Assembly: GCA_038503065.1 (NCBI GenBank)
Contig: JBCAMK010000004.1
Span: 2,369,001 to 2,433,000 of the forward strand
Direction: 5' to 3'
DNA from: Paragyromitra xinjiangensis
Lineage: Eukaryota; Ascomycota; Pezizomycetes; Pezizales; Discinaceae
Length of the DNA stretch: 64,000 nt
The notes beneath the pieces are model-generated. The model did no database searches, was not told the origin of the DNA, and saw only the letters and a program-made list of their open reading frames with translations. Both the position numbers and the translations under genes were made by a program. Shown in pieces: positions 32,697-43,781 of the stretch (positions are counted from its first letter, which is position 1; each line of letters begins with the position of its first letter).

Positions 32697-34487
32697 TTAC
32701 CGACCCCCTTCGCTCTCAACCTCCAGGCTTTTCTGACTCACATCCTCAAACTCCAATTCCCACCTATCAACCTCCTTAAATTTCTCCGCCACTTCCTTCA
32801 GCTTCCTCCTCCCTTGCTTTTCTACTACTCCATCCCCAATCACTACTGTATCACTGCTGCTCCCCGTCTCGTTTTCTTGTTCCCCCCTTCCACGGTTCTT
32901 ATTCGGCGAGTCGTTCTCCTTCTCAGACCCAATCGACCGACGCGCGTACGTCTTCCCCGGCTTGCCAACAAGCGGCTTACTCCACGCACTCTTCGTCACC
33001 GCTGCCGGAGCCACACTCGTAGCACGAGCCTTTCCCTTGCCTTTAGTTTTGGCGTTTACCTTCTCCGTAAGCCCTTTCCCAGCCACACCAGCCGTCCTCT
33101 TCCCCTTAGCCTTTGTCGTTTTAGCAACAACCTTCGCATTCCGTCCGCTCCTAGTGGTCCTTCCTGCCGGTTTGCTTAACTCATCTTCACTCTCACCATC
33201 TTCATCCTCTCCCTCTTCCTCCCGGTTCTCTTCGCTAGTCGATAGGATCTCGAACTCGCCAACTGGGCCGTTCCTAGTGTTTCTCTTGCGTCGAGGCAGA
33301 AGGTCCATCAACGCGGATGTTAACATAACTCCTACTTTTTCCTTCTGTGTCTTTCCCCTCCTCTTCTTCCCCTTCCGATCCGCAGCGAGCTCGGCCTCAT
33401 CTTCTACGCCACCGGTATCGACATCTTCATCACTATCCACCACAGCACCCGAGGAGCGGCGTTTCCGCTGAACGGGGGTAGGTTCGGGTGAGCTCTCAGG
33501 GGGACGCATGGTATCATCTATTGTGCCAGCAAGAGGGAGTGAGGGCGTCGGGGATTTGGGATCAGAGTAAATTATGAACGCCTCTTCAACACCCTCCACG
33601 AAGAAACTTACTCCGCCAGTCGGAGGAGGTATCACGCGGCGAGAAGGCTGCGCAGAGGTAGGGATCTCATTTTCGTAATCTTCGTCCGAGGGTGGAGGCA
33701 GGAACCCAGACTTTCGCCCCCGTTTCGGTGTGGGAGAGGCACGCGGGTCGGTGGTGTCGTCGGTTTCTTCCTCTTCTTGGGTGTTTTGCGGAAGCACCGA
33801 GTCGAGGGGCTCGAGAGAGACGGGTTGGAGTTCCCGCAGACGCGGGCGCTCCGCGGAGTTCTGTTTAGCAGGGGGTGGGGAGTAACCCGCGTCAGAATCG
33901 AACTCGAGGACGACGCGACGCTTGACCCGAGGTGGAGTCGAGGGGAGGACCGGAGGTGAGGACGCGAAATGTTGTGGGGAGTGATTCTCGGCGTCGGAAG
34001 AAGCGGGGACCTGAATTTCCGGAGATGATGGAGGCGGAGGTGAGAGGGCCGCGGGGAGTCGGGGAGTAGGAACTGGGGTGGCTTCTAGCTCTGGCTCTGG
34101 CTCTGGCTCTGGAGCTTTCTCTTTCGCAGCAGGTTTTCGTTGACGCGTCGTGGGTTTGCGCGGTGAGGGGGTATGGACGGTAGGTTCATTTGTGGTCACT
34201 TTGGAACGCGTCGCTCGCTTTGTTACCGCGGCGACTCTGGTCGAGATCTTTTTGGCGGGAGTGGATTTCTTGGGAGGGGCATCCTCAGATGAAGGGGTTG
34301 GGAGTCCAACCGAGTGATTGTGATCAGGGATGTCTTTGGTTCCTGAGCGAGTAGTTCGAGATTTAGTTACAACTGTGGTAGTAGTGGTGGTGCCTTTTTT
34401 GGCAGCAGTCGTGGTAGCTGCAGTAGTAGTTTTCACGGTCGCGCTAGGCGCAGAGGGAGGTTTGCGGAGACGAATTGGACGAGGCAT
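32697..34487 (-). CDS. Disordered, highly charged nuclear-type protein
   Basis: Intronless frame of 596 residues, almost all low complexity. The N-terminus is basic and Thr-rich, with repeated TRSGTK, KRATRSK and TRQRKP patches that resemble AT-hook or DNA-binding tails. An alternating Glu-Pro run follows at about 120-135. Pro/Ser-rich parts then lead to an acidic block (REEEGEDEDGESEDELS). Two segments look conserved-like: VGVMLTSALMDLLPRRKR in the second half, and KFKEVDRWELEFEDVS at the C-terminus. I recall similar tails in unnamed ascomycete proteins but know no function. A nuclear, chromatin-associated role fits the composition but is inference. Codon use and the single long frame make it a real gene. 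Confidence 0.75.
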   Translation of the reverse strand: MPRPIRLRKPPSAPSATVKTTTAATTTAAKKGTTTTTTVVTKSRTTRSGTKDIPDHNHSVGLPTPSSEDAPPKKSTPAKKISTRVAAVTKRATRSKVTTNEPTVHTPSPRKPTTRQRKPAAKEKAPEPEPEPELEATPVPTPRLPAALSPPPPSSPEIQVPASSDAENHSPQHFASSPPVLPSTPPRVKRRVVLEFDSDAGYSPPPAKQNSAERPRLRELQPVSLEPLDSVLPQNTQEEEETDDTTDPRASPTPKRGRKSGFLPPPSDEDYENEIPTSAQPSRRVIPPPTGGVSFFVEGVEEAFIIYSDPKSPTPSLPLAGTIDDTMRPPESSPEPTPVQRKRRSSGAVVDSDEDVDTGGVEDEAELAADRKGKKRRGKTQKEKVGVMLTSALMDLLPRRKRNTRNGPVGEFEILSTSEENREEEGEDEDGESEDELSKPAGRTTRSGRNAKVVAKTTKAKGKRTAGVAGKGLTEKVNAKTKGKGKARATSVAPAAVTKSAWSKPLVGKPGKTYARRSIGSEKENDSPNKNRGRGEQENETGSSSDTVVIGDGVVEKQGRRKLKEVAEKFKEVDRWELEFEDVSQKSLEVESEGGR

Positions 34488-35199
34488 CTCGGTGATTTGT
34501 ACTTATTGGTAAAGATTGAATGTATCAATGTGGTTCAATATCGCGATAAGGTCGATGGGGGTGGGTGATGGATGGTAATGTTTGAGGGTGGTGGAGTGGA
34601 GCAGGGTGGTGTGGGTTGGCGGTGGAGATGATGTCGAAAGAGGAAATACGACCAGAAAAGGAATTAAATGGCTGGAGTGTGACGTGACGCGTTGTTGTGG
34701 CCCAACAAGGCTAGCTGCTTAGTAACGAGTCCAACGGTCTGCAGCTCCCCACCTTTCGCTACGGGTTTCCCGCTGCCACACGGAGACAACCGACAAACAC
34801 AAACAGCAGAACTTCGCCAGCATTGTTCAAGATGGATCTTCCTCTCAGTCAGAACATCAGCCCGAAATATCCAGAACTCTTATTCCATCTACCCAGATAA
34901 GACATTGAACCAAGGCACGAACCATTGAAGCAGAAAAGCCTATCCACCCAGACAGCAGCAGGCTGGTCATCCCACCTAAGCCCAGGTGCATTTCAAACCA
35001 TAAGATTTGGCTCCATCCAACAACATATCAGTGCCACTATCTTAGCCATCGAACGAAAGTCATTTACGTGTAGCAGCGATAGTCTAGGGTAGCGAATACA
35101 GCATTCAAACACAGGAACACCTAAACCGTTTCGTTTCTATACGCAGCGCTGTTTCTCAGCTGATATCACTCAAGGTTTGGCTTACTCCCCTCTCACCTT
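34488..35199. other. Upstream spacer of the disordered-protein gene
   Basis: Presumed promoter and leader of the minus-strand gene at 34487. Nothing else can be supported. Confidence 0.35.
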
Positions 35200-37880
35200 G
35201 ATCACACATGATGCAGCGAACTAACACCCCATTTCAGTCAAACGAGAGGTCAAGGGCATTCGAATCGATGGTTCCACATCATATTCAACTACCACAAATG
35301 ACGGCCTGGGCTCATTAAGCCAAGCCCTCCAACACTCCAGGTTCCAGCTATAAAATCCGTAACCCCTACAGTCTATTTCTATCAAACTACTACAATCCTA
35401 CAGGACACAGTGGCATTCAAACCCTTTAGGAATAACGTCGCTCCGGCCCTACATTCGTTCGAAACTTCCGTCCTCAATCCTGCTGGTTCTTCTGAAAGAT
35501 ATATGCTGGTCATACATTCTCTACCAAGTTTGTCTACTACCTTCATCCAAGGTAGAAACATATAGTATGCATCTCATTCAAAGCAACGTATGAAAGAGCA
35601 ACATGTTCCACTGGAAATATGACAATCAAACTATTACCCACCCAACTTCAGTCCCTATCCACAATCTACATCTACAACAGTGGCACATGTCTCTCTCCAG
35701 ACGCACCAAAGGCTTATAACGAGAACTGATGACATGTGTAATAATATTCACACCAAACCCCAGAGGACAATCCGACGCCTTATTACCGTATGTTTATCTC
35801 CCTCCTGTCTCCCCATGATATCTCTGGGATAGAATTGAAACTTACTTTAACTAGTATCAGTAGCGATAGACATCGGTATTGATGTCACCAAAGCTCAAAC
35901 GCTCTCCGACTCCTACACCAGCGACTTGATGGTATATCGCGCATTAATCAACTCACCGCAGTCATCTCCCGAGTATTTAATTTAATGCAATGGCTCATAG
36001 CTATATACTCGATAAGAAAACGCCTCACGAAACTTCCAGCGCTACCTATTCCGCAGGAAGATACTGTAAGTACTCGCACCACACATCTACGCGAGTGACC
36101 GCTAATCCCAAGCTACGGCACCTAACCAGACAAAATACCAAATACACCAGCTTATTAACTCCAACTCGCAACTTCTAGCTGCATTTTCGAGATGACTAGA
36201 GAAGCCGCTCACATGGATACCTTGGACCAGCTCCTCTATCTCTCCCACCGCTAACTCATTTCAATACACACCCGACGCCGAGTTTGCATCACTTACCTAG
36301 GCAAGTAAATCCACCGAGGACGAGTATCTGAATGAGGCCGTAAGGATCATTTATCCACATTACACGAGAGATCCCGTTGTTATTACTCCTCTTCGGATCG
36401 AGCATTCGAGCACTGGGGTCACCTCATGCACATGCTGAATATAGAGTTAGCACGAAGCTCCAGCCCAGAGGCTTCTGTTTGGCATTATCGCCAAGCGCTA
36501 TTATATGAAATGCACCTCATCCCCAATACGAAAAACCGAGCGGGATGAAATTTTTTCACAAGACTGTAGCTCTAGTACTTGCTACTGCCTCGACACCCCA
36601 AATCATTGTTTACAGACCCTCATTTTGTTGCAGCCCATTAACAGCCGTCGGTCGGTGTCATCGCCGAGAGGTTACTTGTTAAGATGATATTTTGAGCGAT
36701 ACCAGCGCATCCAACAACTCCAAGTTAGCGACTGATATATTAGGTGTTGCCAAGAAACCATCGAGGTCGGGGGCATTAGCATTAGCGTACCAACTTCATG
36801 GAATGGTGATGGATCATATCTTTCGCCTAGGAACAATTAAAAATCCACATTTCGGTGTCAGGCGTCACCACCAACATCATATTTGCCGCACCACCTACAC
36901 GGCTTAATGGAAAATCTTCAGGGCATTGCGCGCGCCTTTAAATAGTTACCTGAGGCTGCTCGGTCATGAAATAGCGCCAGTCATACCAGACGGCCATGAC
37001 CCGGATCTCTAAAGCCGACAATATCGGAGGTTGAGGACTCGTTAGCTCGTATCTTCACGTCTATACATGGAGTTTCGTGTGCCGATGTTGGTTAGGTGGG
37101 CCTGGGATTGAAGATAAATCTACGACCTAGACATGCATATGGTGGTGCTAGGCGATGCTATTATCTCGGATGTGATCGATAAACGTACTATTTCCCAAAA
37201 TGCCTGGGGGTCGCACCAAGGCATGGAAATGGCGGCTAGTAAATGCCCTCAAGAAGTCAAAATACCCTTCGTTGATTATTCAGCCAAAGACATGAAAGAC
37301 GCATATCACAAAATTTGACCAATAGTCTCAAGGTAGAGATCACTCGTGTCAGCGCTGAGTGCGGCCACCAAATTGATCTCATGCTTTCCTTCCAACATCT
37401 TCATCAACGATCACCGGCGCTTGAGTAAACCTCTAGCTTAAGCTACAGATAGCGTACCGCATATACAGTCGGAATTGCTATTCACCCTCCCAACGAAGCA
37501 AAAAATCTAAGATTCGCAAGAGCTTATGAACCCCGAAACCTATCCACGGTTCTACGGATTTCCGGTCAGAAATTCCAAACGCAACGTATTACAGTATGTC
37601 TTTGTATGCAGATATACTTATATTTCCTTCTTCAGTATTGTGATGGCTAACGTCCTGGAGTGCAGTAACCCTACTTAATGAGCAAGAAAAGCAAGAAATT
37701 ATGCATACAACACAGCTACTGGAGGACCATTCCATCCAGACAAACCGGAAATCACGCTTACTTTTCAACAAGTAGTCGAGCCGTAAAGCACAATATGGAA
37801 GACCCTTACACCACCGCCGGAAGAGGCCAAATTTATGATTTTATTGAGATTTTCTCACCAAAGAAAAGTTAAGGCTATCT
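35200..37880 (+). pseudogene. Decayed protein-coding relic
   Basis: Several plus-strand stretches read like protein but are broken by stops and frame changes. From about 36191 one frame runs through WIPWTSSSISPTANSFQYTP, a TAG, then EYLNEAVRIIYPHYTRDP. Another frame near 36405 reads EHWGHLMHMLNIELARSSSP. Near 36940 one reads NSYLRLLGHEIAPVIPDGHD. 37133-37318 contains MHMVVLGDAIISDVIDK and VDYSAKDMKDAYHK. 37309 onward and 37678-37872 continue in one frame with few stops. All lie on one strand, so a single old gene or element copy is likely. I cannot name the family, and no terminal repeats were found. The edges are approximate. Confidence 0.4.
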
Positions 37881-38931
37881 ATCATTAAAGACGTTTGTCA
37901 GGAAATTTGAACCTGCGCGTACAACCAGAGGAGCAGCTATCAGGTATCTCAGGCATGGGGATAGCTACTGGTAAGAACTGCCATGTCCTGACGGTTTATA
38001 ATTATACATAGCATTCCGGTTTCTCTAGAGACAGCAATATTCGTATCCTTTGGGGCAAAGAGGTAGCTAGTTGAGTATTGGCCAGTAGCCTAGTCTTGTG
38101 CCCAGCCCTTCTCGCGCAGCTTGCTGCATACTGTAGGGTAGGTCTCATGCACTAAAAAGCTTGAGGTTCCTCCCCTCCGAGGGTACAAGCAATTCTATGT
38201 TACTTACTGGCAAGATTTTATACCAATTGCCTAAAGTTTTCATACAACTCGGAAGGTAGGGACACCGGCCACTACGGTGTGTTGCAGCTGTAGAGGATGG
38301 GAACGAGCCTACCAGTGACCTCACGTACCTTCTTGATAAATTTCTTGAAATTAGGCACCGAGTGAGTTTTCATGAATACAAATCATACCCCACACCTCCA
38401 TTTAATTCATCGAGCAAATGCGACCCACAGGCGCCAGAACCAGATCTACAAACATCTATTCTGTATTATCTTTAATTAGACCCCAGCTAAACTCTAATCC
38501 CAAACAACATTCCAATCTAAAACAACACAAAACAAAACCTAAAACAAAACACACAACAGGACCTAATCAAACTAACACAGCAACTACCCATTCAAAAACC
38601 GACCTCAACGAATCCCATCCCCGTGTTCTATACTCTCACCCCACCAACATGTCTCCACCAGCCCCTATCCCCATCCTTGCCCTCGCCACCGAAACCACCG
38701 GATAGCTACCTTTAATAAACGAGCCTAGGCACTGACCCCATGCTATCCAACCAATACCCAATATGCCGTCCCGATCACAGTGGATGAGTCTATAAGACGC
38801 ATATGCCACGGTTTTCGCCCCTCGGGTCGATGAGTCAATTGTTGCAATCAATACCACGTAATCAGCACAACATAGCGCACCAAGGATCTCCCGTGGGGTA
38901 AATTACGATTCTCGGTAACCCGCCCACAGTG

Positions 38932-39096
38932 CAGTCACTCACGGGGTGACGGCGAATCCTGTCTGATGGCGAACAGAAGTTTTTGGCCAATAAATGACCG
39001 AGAAAATTGGCAGCTTAGCAAATCCGTACTGAAATATACTGTGCATAACCCCTGTTCACCATCAGACAGGATTTGCCGTCACCCCGTGAACGACTG
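38932..39096. mobile_element. 165-bp MITE-like element with about 45-bp inverted repeats
   Basis: The ends are inverted copies of about 45 bp, beginning CAGTC and sharing TCACGGGGTGACGGC and AATCCTGTCTGATGG. They flank about 75 bp of unrelated internal sequence without coding capacity. The arm differences are all transitions, including CG versus CA and CG versus TG pairs, as from decay of methylated cytosines. The right flank is TA and the left is TG, consistent with a TA target duplication mutated on one side. That would fit a Tc1/mariner-pogo-type non-autonomous element; the superfamily is inference. No second copy was seen in this window. Confidence 0.7.
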
Positions 39097-41432
39097 TACT
39101 TTATTAGAATTATAAAAGTCGAAACCTTGATATGGTTAAGTAGCTTGCTGCCGGTACCGGCGGGGTGGGTGGCGTTGGGTCGGAAGTTGACGGCTCTGAC
39201 GCAGCTGATTAAAAGCTGCTTTTGGTAGGATCAGAGACATTAGTAATTCTGTGAAGCGAAGGTGAATAGGTTTGAGTCATAAAAAGAAGGCTGCATGTAG
39301 AATCCAAATACCTAGCACATTTATTTCAATACCATTTCCAGGAGCTAAACTCAAGCAGAAGTAATTACTGATCAAAGTATGTAGCAGCAACTTCGACCTA
39401 AATTCAGCTTAAAACATGTCCAACAAAGTAAATAAAAATTAACAAAAAATACAAATCACAGAAGTACACCCCACGAGTGATAACTTGTGACTCATCGGCA
39501 TGATAACTTGTGATCAACGTGACACAAGCATGCGCATAAATAAAATATTACTGAGCATCAGTCAGCTTACCATCTATGAATACGAAACTACATGCGTTAT
39601 CTATAGGTGGCGAAGCCTTTAAGACAGGGCTGGTGGCGCTCTTTCTCCCCCCCTTTTCACCTTCAATCAATAGGTAAGTAATACCAACAAGTCCCTAACC
39701 CCGCAGAAACCAAAAAGAAAAAAACTCCAAGAACCAGATTATGAATCTTAAAACCGACTCATAGGGCGAAGCTGACCATCAAGTTCTCCGAATCCACCCA
39801 AAATAAATGAAATAATGGATTTGGAATATCCCCATGGGTCCGTATTGGCCAGCTCTGGAGATAGCAGATCTTTCCTAGTCGGTTAATGTTGAAGGTTTCT
39901 GATTCCAATAACGAGCATCTGATAGGCGAGAGACATTGACTCCAGACCTTATATATGGTCGAAAGATAAAGTGATGTAACATATACTAGCGTCTATACAT
40001 CCACACCTTTTAAATTAAAAATTAAAAATCAGTCACACGGGCCGAGTGAGATACCATGACTAAACCGCACTACCGAACAATGCCGCCCCACATTCCCCGG
40101 TATACTCATACGGGCTCTTCCTCCATTTCCAGGTTTCACTGGCCCCGGGAGATTCTTCTAGAAACTCAACACGGATTCTTATCCGAATACCCGGAGCTTT
40201 TACCGAGATTTGATCCGTGAAATGTAAAGTAGGTACGGCAATTGCGAGAGGTGCCCGGTACATCTCAAGTCCCCCGATCGAAGCATGCTACCGGTTCCAG
40301 ACTTTTGAGGAATAAACTTCCTCTTTACAAACGCCCCATGTCCCATATCAGCTGACCTCACCTCAGGTGCCAAGCCCGTGCGCAGCATTACGCGCCAACG
40401 CTTTTTATCTTCCTTCTTTGCTGCCCCGTGACACAATTGTCGGTCAGAGAAACCCTAACCCACAAATTGGCCTTTGATTCGATCCATCAACTGCCCTGTT
40501 TCAAACAAGGTTACCGATCAGCTCAGCAGGGTTAGCAGCGTCGCAGGTTGAGCTTAATTTCATATGCTCATGCTTTCTATTTGATCACGGTATTGAGTCT
40601 TAATCAAAATTTCAAAGTTTGGGATCCGGTTTGAGGTTGGGCAAGGAGGCCCGGGTGGACGGGTGGAGGATCATATACCATCACTCGGCATCGGCTGACC
40701 CCGGGTGGCCCCGGCTGCCTGAAGCTCAGCCAGCCTACTATTTCGTAGATCATAAAAATTTAATTTCACTAGGGCCGGAGAACTATTTCGCTGCGCGGAA
40801 TACATGTTTTAATTCCTATCCTTACCTAGATCTATTCGATACAAGGCTGGCGGTCCAGTTCCATTAAAGCCCTTCCTGTTCCTCCTCCTACACGTACACG
40901 GGATGCGCAAGTATGAACACGAAACTACTAATGTCTGCCCAAAAACAATTTTCTCCCCCATCCCTAGTAAATTGAAAACGAAGTGTAAAATGAACGAGTC
41001 AAGGAAAATTCGAAGAAAAGAGCTAAATCGACGTTTTGATAAACGCGTAAAAGTTCAAAAGAAAAGCTGCAAGAGCAGTCTGGAAGTCTGAATAAAAAGG
41101 AAACAGAAAATACAATGAAACAATGAAATGAAAAAAAAGAATGAAGCAAAGAAACTCAATCATCACACTAAACGACAGTACTGCTTGTGATTCAAAACCA
41201 AGACAAATTAAGAGGCCGGGCAGAAGAAAAACGAAATAGGAAAACTATCATACCGGTTAAATGCCCATTAAAAATGTTATAGGGTCTTCTCTCATCTCTT
41301 GCTTGCGCAATAATCCAAAATCCTTCTACCTGGTCCCAAAATCTTACTCCTCCGCTTTATTCAAGTAAAGAAATCCTCCAGTCAATTACACCCTCCACCC
41401 CCGCCATGGCCAAGAATTAAGTCCCATATCTA
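39097..41432. other. Gene-poor spacer with weak coding remnants
   Basis: No supportable gene. Two overlapping minus-strand frames (40200-40436 and 40060-40263) might be fragments of one eroded gene. The first contains RSADMGHGAFVKRKFIPQ, loosely like the start of a SET domain, but no other SET motif is visible. The last few hundred bp should contain the 3' UTR of the RNA-binding protein gene. Confidence 0.35.
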
Positions 41433-43781
41433 TTACATCTGTTCGTCCTGTTCCGCCCATCCACCCATACCGTTGTTCATGCCATTGCCATATCCGTTTA
41501 GGCCAAGCCCATTCTGGCCCTGCTGAGGACTCAAAACAGGCATACTCAAAGCGCGGTTGTGCTGTCCGCCAATTCGCAAGTTCTGGTTCTGCATGCCGAG
41601 ACCTGCGAGCCCGAGCCCGTTAATATTCTGACCGTTTTGCCCCAATCCTTCGACTGCAGCGGCAGCTGCCTGACCGGAAGGGTCCATCTGGTTTTGCTGG
41701 CCGTATACAGCAGCCGCTTGGGCAGCTGCAATCTGCTGCTGAAGTGACGATGCATACATAGCATCATTCTGTTGCTGCTGCTGCTGAGCCAAATATGCCT
41801 GTAGGGGGTTCGCAGCAACGTTGTTCATGAGCTGCTGCATGCTGTTTGGAGTAGTTGGAGTTCCCAGCAGGTTAGGACTGTTCGAGCTCGGCATACCGGA
41901 CGGACTGAGTTGAGCAGGACTTCCACCCGATCCGGATTGTGAACCAGGCTGCAGACCGCCATTGACAGGACTGGAGCTAGGCATTGGGGGGTGAGTAGCT
42001 GACGTGGGAGTACCGGATGGGTTACCGGTGCTTTGCCTGGGCGGGTTTCCGCATCGATCCTTTCCAAAGTTGATCTTGAAGCGCTTGTATTCGTCTCTGC
42101 TTCTCATGGCCTCAATAGCTTTGATAGCGTTCGCAATATTGGTGAAGTTAACGAACGCGCAACTCTTCTCCCTAAGCGCATTGACAAGCTCGATGTCACC
42201 GTATTCCTGAAAATCCTGTCGGAGACGCTCTTCGCTCCATGACTCGTCGAGATTGCCAACATAAACATTTCTGCTAGCACCTCCGGAAACGGCAAGAGCA
42301 ATAGCTGGTGGAAGGGCACCGGAATGCTTTCCCCAGCCGATCTTCAGCCGGCGGTTATGAATCATAAGCCCCTGAAGGTTTGACAATGCATAAAAGCTTG
42401 CTGCAGCGGTCGGATCGATGAAAGTGACGAAGCAGATATGTTTGTCAGGAATATACCGAATGTGATGTAACAAGCCACCACGCACAACATTGCAAATCTC
42501 TTCGATTGTTGTTTCTGGGTGGATGTTTCCAAGATAGACGGTTCGGTTACCGAGATTGTTGAGACCCCCGGCAGATGTAGCAACCGCTGCGGCAGCAACA
42601 GACTGCTGTGCAAGGGCAGAAGAAATCATTTCCCTGTCGGCTCCATTGAGGATATTTGAAAATCCAGGAGCAATTCCAAGGTACTGGGCAGCATTCTGCT
42701 GTTGGGTCTTGGAAACATATGCACAACGATCTTTTCCGTAGTAGACGCGGCGCGGTGTCTGCCACTTTGGCTCTTGCGGAAGCTGATTTACTGCTTTGAT
42801 AGCATTACCAATAGAAAGGAAGTGAACAAAGCCAATTGCCTTCTCTCTAACAAGCTTAATAGTATCAATAGGACCAAACTTGCCAAGGTCCTCACGGAGC
42901 TCTTCTTCAGTCACATCCTCGGCCAAATTACCAAGATAAACGTTACGGGAGGCACCAGATTGCTGAACAGCAAGCGCAACAGATGTTGGAACCTGAGAAG
43001 GTTTACCCCAGCCAACCTTGACATCCTGTCCCTTAATCGAAAGTTTCTTCAAGATAGCATCCGAGTGGAAGTGGGCAGCGGAACCGGGATCCAAGAATGA
43101 GATGAAAGCACAGTTCTTGTCAGGAAGAAGACGGACCGACTCGATTTGACCTGACCTCACGTGCCCAAGGATTTCTTCGGCAGACGTCTCCGGTGGGATA
43201 TTTCCCAAATACACAGTTCGAGAAGTACCAGCCACCATACCGGGGGAGGCCGCCATAGGAGATGTGGGTGTCTGAACATTCTGTTGGTAATAAGAAGCAA
43301 ACTGCGGGTTGAACCCAGTTGGAGACCCTAGGCCATTATGACCCATCCCGAATGTTGGCGAAAGGGGGTTAGATGTAGGGGTCTGCTGGGTGAACCCACC
43401 AGGCATTTGAAACTGTGGTGAGGCAAACGCATTTGGTGTACCTGGCTGAAAAGGGGAACCGAGCAGAAGCTGCGAAGGAAGCAGAGGAGTGAATTGCATA
43501 TCATAGCCAATTCCCGGGGAAGCCATCCCGTTGTCTTGATGCATCGTCGCTGTATTAATCGACGGCATGTTGATACGGCGCCTATTATGATTGCCCGCAT
43601 CGGCACTAAAACCAGCGGGCATCTGAACCTGCTCTCCGTTCGAGCGATCGGCCGAGGATGACTTTGAAAGGGGGTGGGGCATTCGGCCGTTGGCTCCGTT
43701 TGAGCTGCCTACACCATTTCCATTATCGGTGTGCATGGCGAAATGCGAGTGGACAAATCTGTCCGATTGGGGAGCTGGCAA
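41433..43781 (-). CDS. mrn1: Four-RRM RNA-binding protein, Mrn1/Nrd1 type
   Basis: Intronless frame of 782 residues. A low-complexity N-terminus (1-185, rich in Gly, Asn, Gln and Pro) precedes four RRMs at about 188-261, 279-352, 413-485 and 504-578. Each RRM starts with an RNP2 such as TVYLGNI, NVYLGNL or NVYVGNL, and has an RNP1 such as CAFISFLD, IGFVHFLS, ICFVTFID or CAFVNFTN. Domains 1 and 3 resemble each other (both end VGWGK or IGWGK), as do 2 and 4 (both end YYGKDRC or NFGKDRC), which suggests an ancestral duplication of an RRM pair. The C-terminus is Gln/Asn/Gly-rich with a short polyQ run. Orthologues bind mRNA and affect differentiation and mRNA fate in yeasts (Nrd1 in fission yeast, Mrn1 in budding yeast). 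Confidence 0.93.
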   Translation of the reverse strand: MPAPQSDRFVHSHFAMHTDNGNGVGSSNGANGRMPHPLSKSSSADRSNGEQVQMPAGFSADAGNHNRRRINMPSINTATMHQDNGMASPGIGYDMQFTPLLPSQLLLGSPFQPGTPNAFASPQFQMPGGFTQQTPTSNPLSPTFGMGHNGLGSPTGFNPQFASYYQQNVQTPTSPMAASPGMVAGTSRTVYLGNIPPETSAEEILGHVRSGQIESVRLLPDKNCAFISFLDPGSAAHFHSDAILKKLSIKGQDVKVGWGKPSQVPTSVALAVQQSGASRNVYLGNLAEDVTEEELREDLGKFGPIDTIKLVREKAIGFVHFLSIGNAIKAVNQLPQEPKWQTPRRVYYGKDRCAYVSKTQQQNAAQYLGIAPGFSNILNGADREMISSALAQQSVAAAAVATSAGGLNNLGNRTVYLGNIHPETTIEEICNVVRGGLLHHIRYIPDKHICFVTFIDPTAAASFYALSNLQGLMIHNRRLKIGWGKHSGALPPAIALAVSGGASRNVYVGNLDESWSEERLRQDFQEYGDIELVNALREKSCAFVNFTNIANAIKAIEAMRSRDEYKRFKINFGKDRCGNPPRQSTGNPSGTPTSATHPPMPSSSPVNGGLQPGSQSGSGGSPAQLSPSGMPSSNSPNLLGTPTTPNSMQQLMNNVAANPLQAYLAQQQQQQNDAMYASSLQQQIAAAQAAAVYGQQNQMDPSGQAAAAAVEGLGQNGQNINGLGLAGLGMQNQNLRIGGQHNRALSMPVLSPQQGQNGLGLNGYGNGMNNGMGGWAEQDEQM

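Noticed and set aside
40060..40436. SET-domain fragment
   Set aside because: Only one short stretch (GHGAFVKRKFIPQ) resembles the start of a SET domain. The NHS and YDY-type motifs are not visible, so the match is too weak to call.
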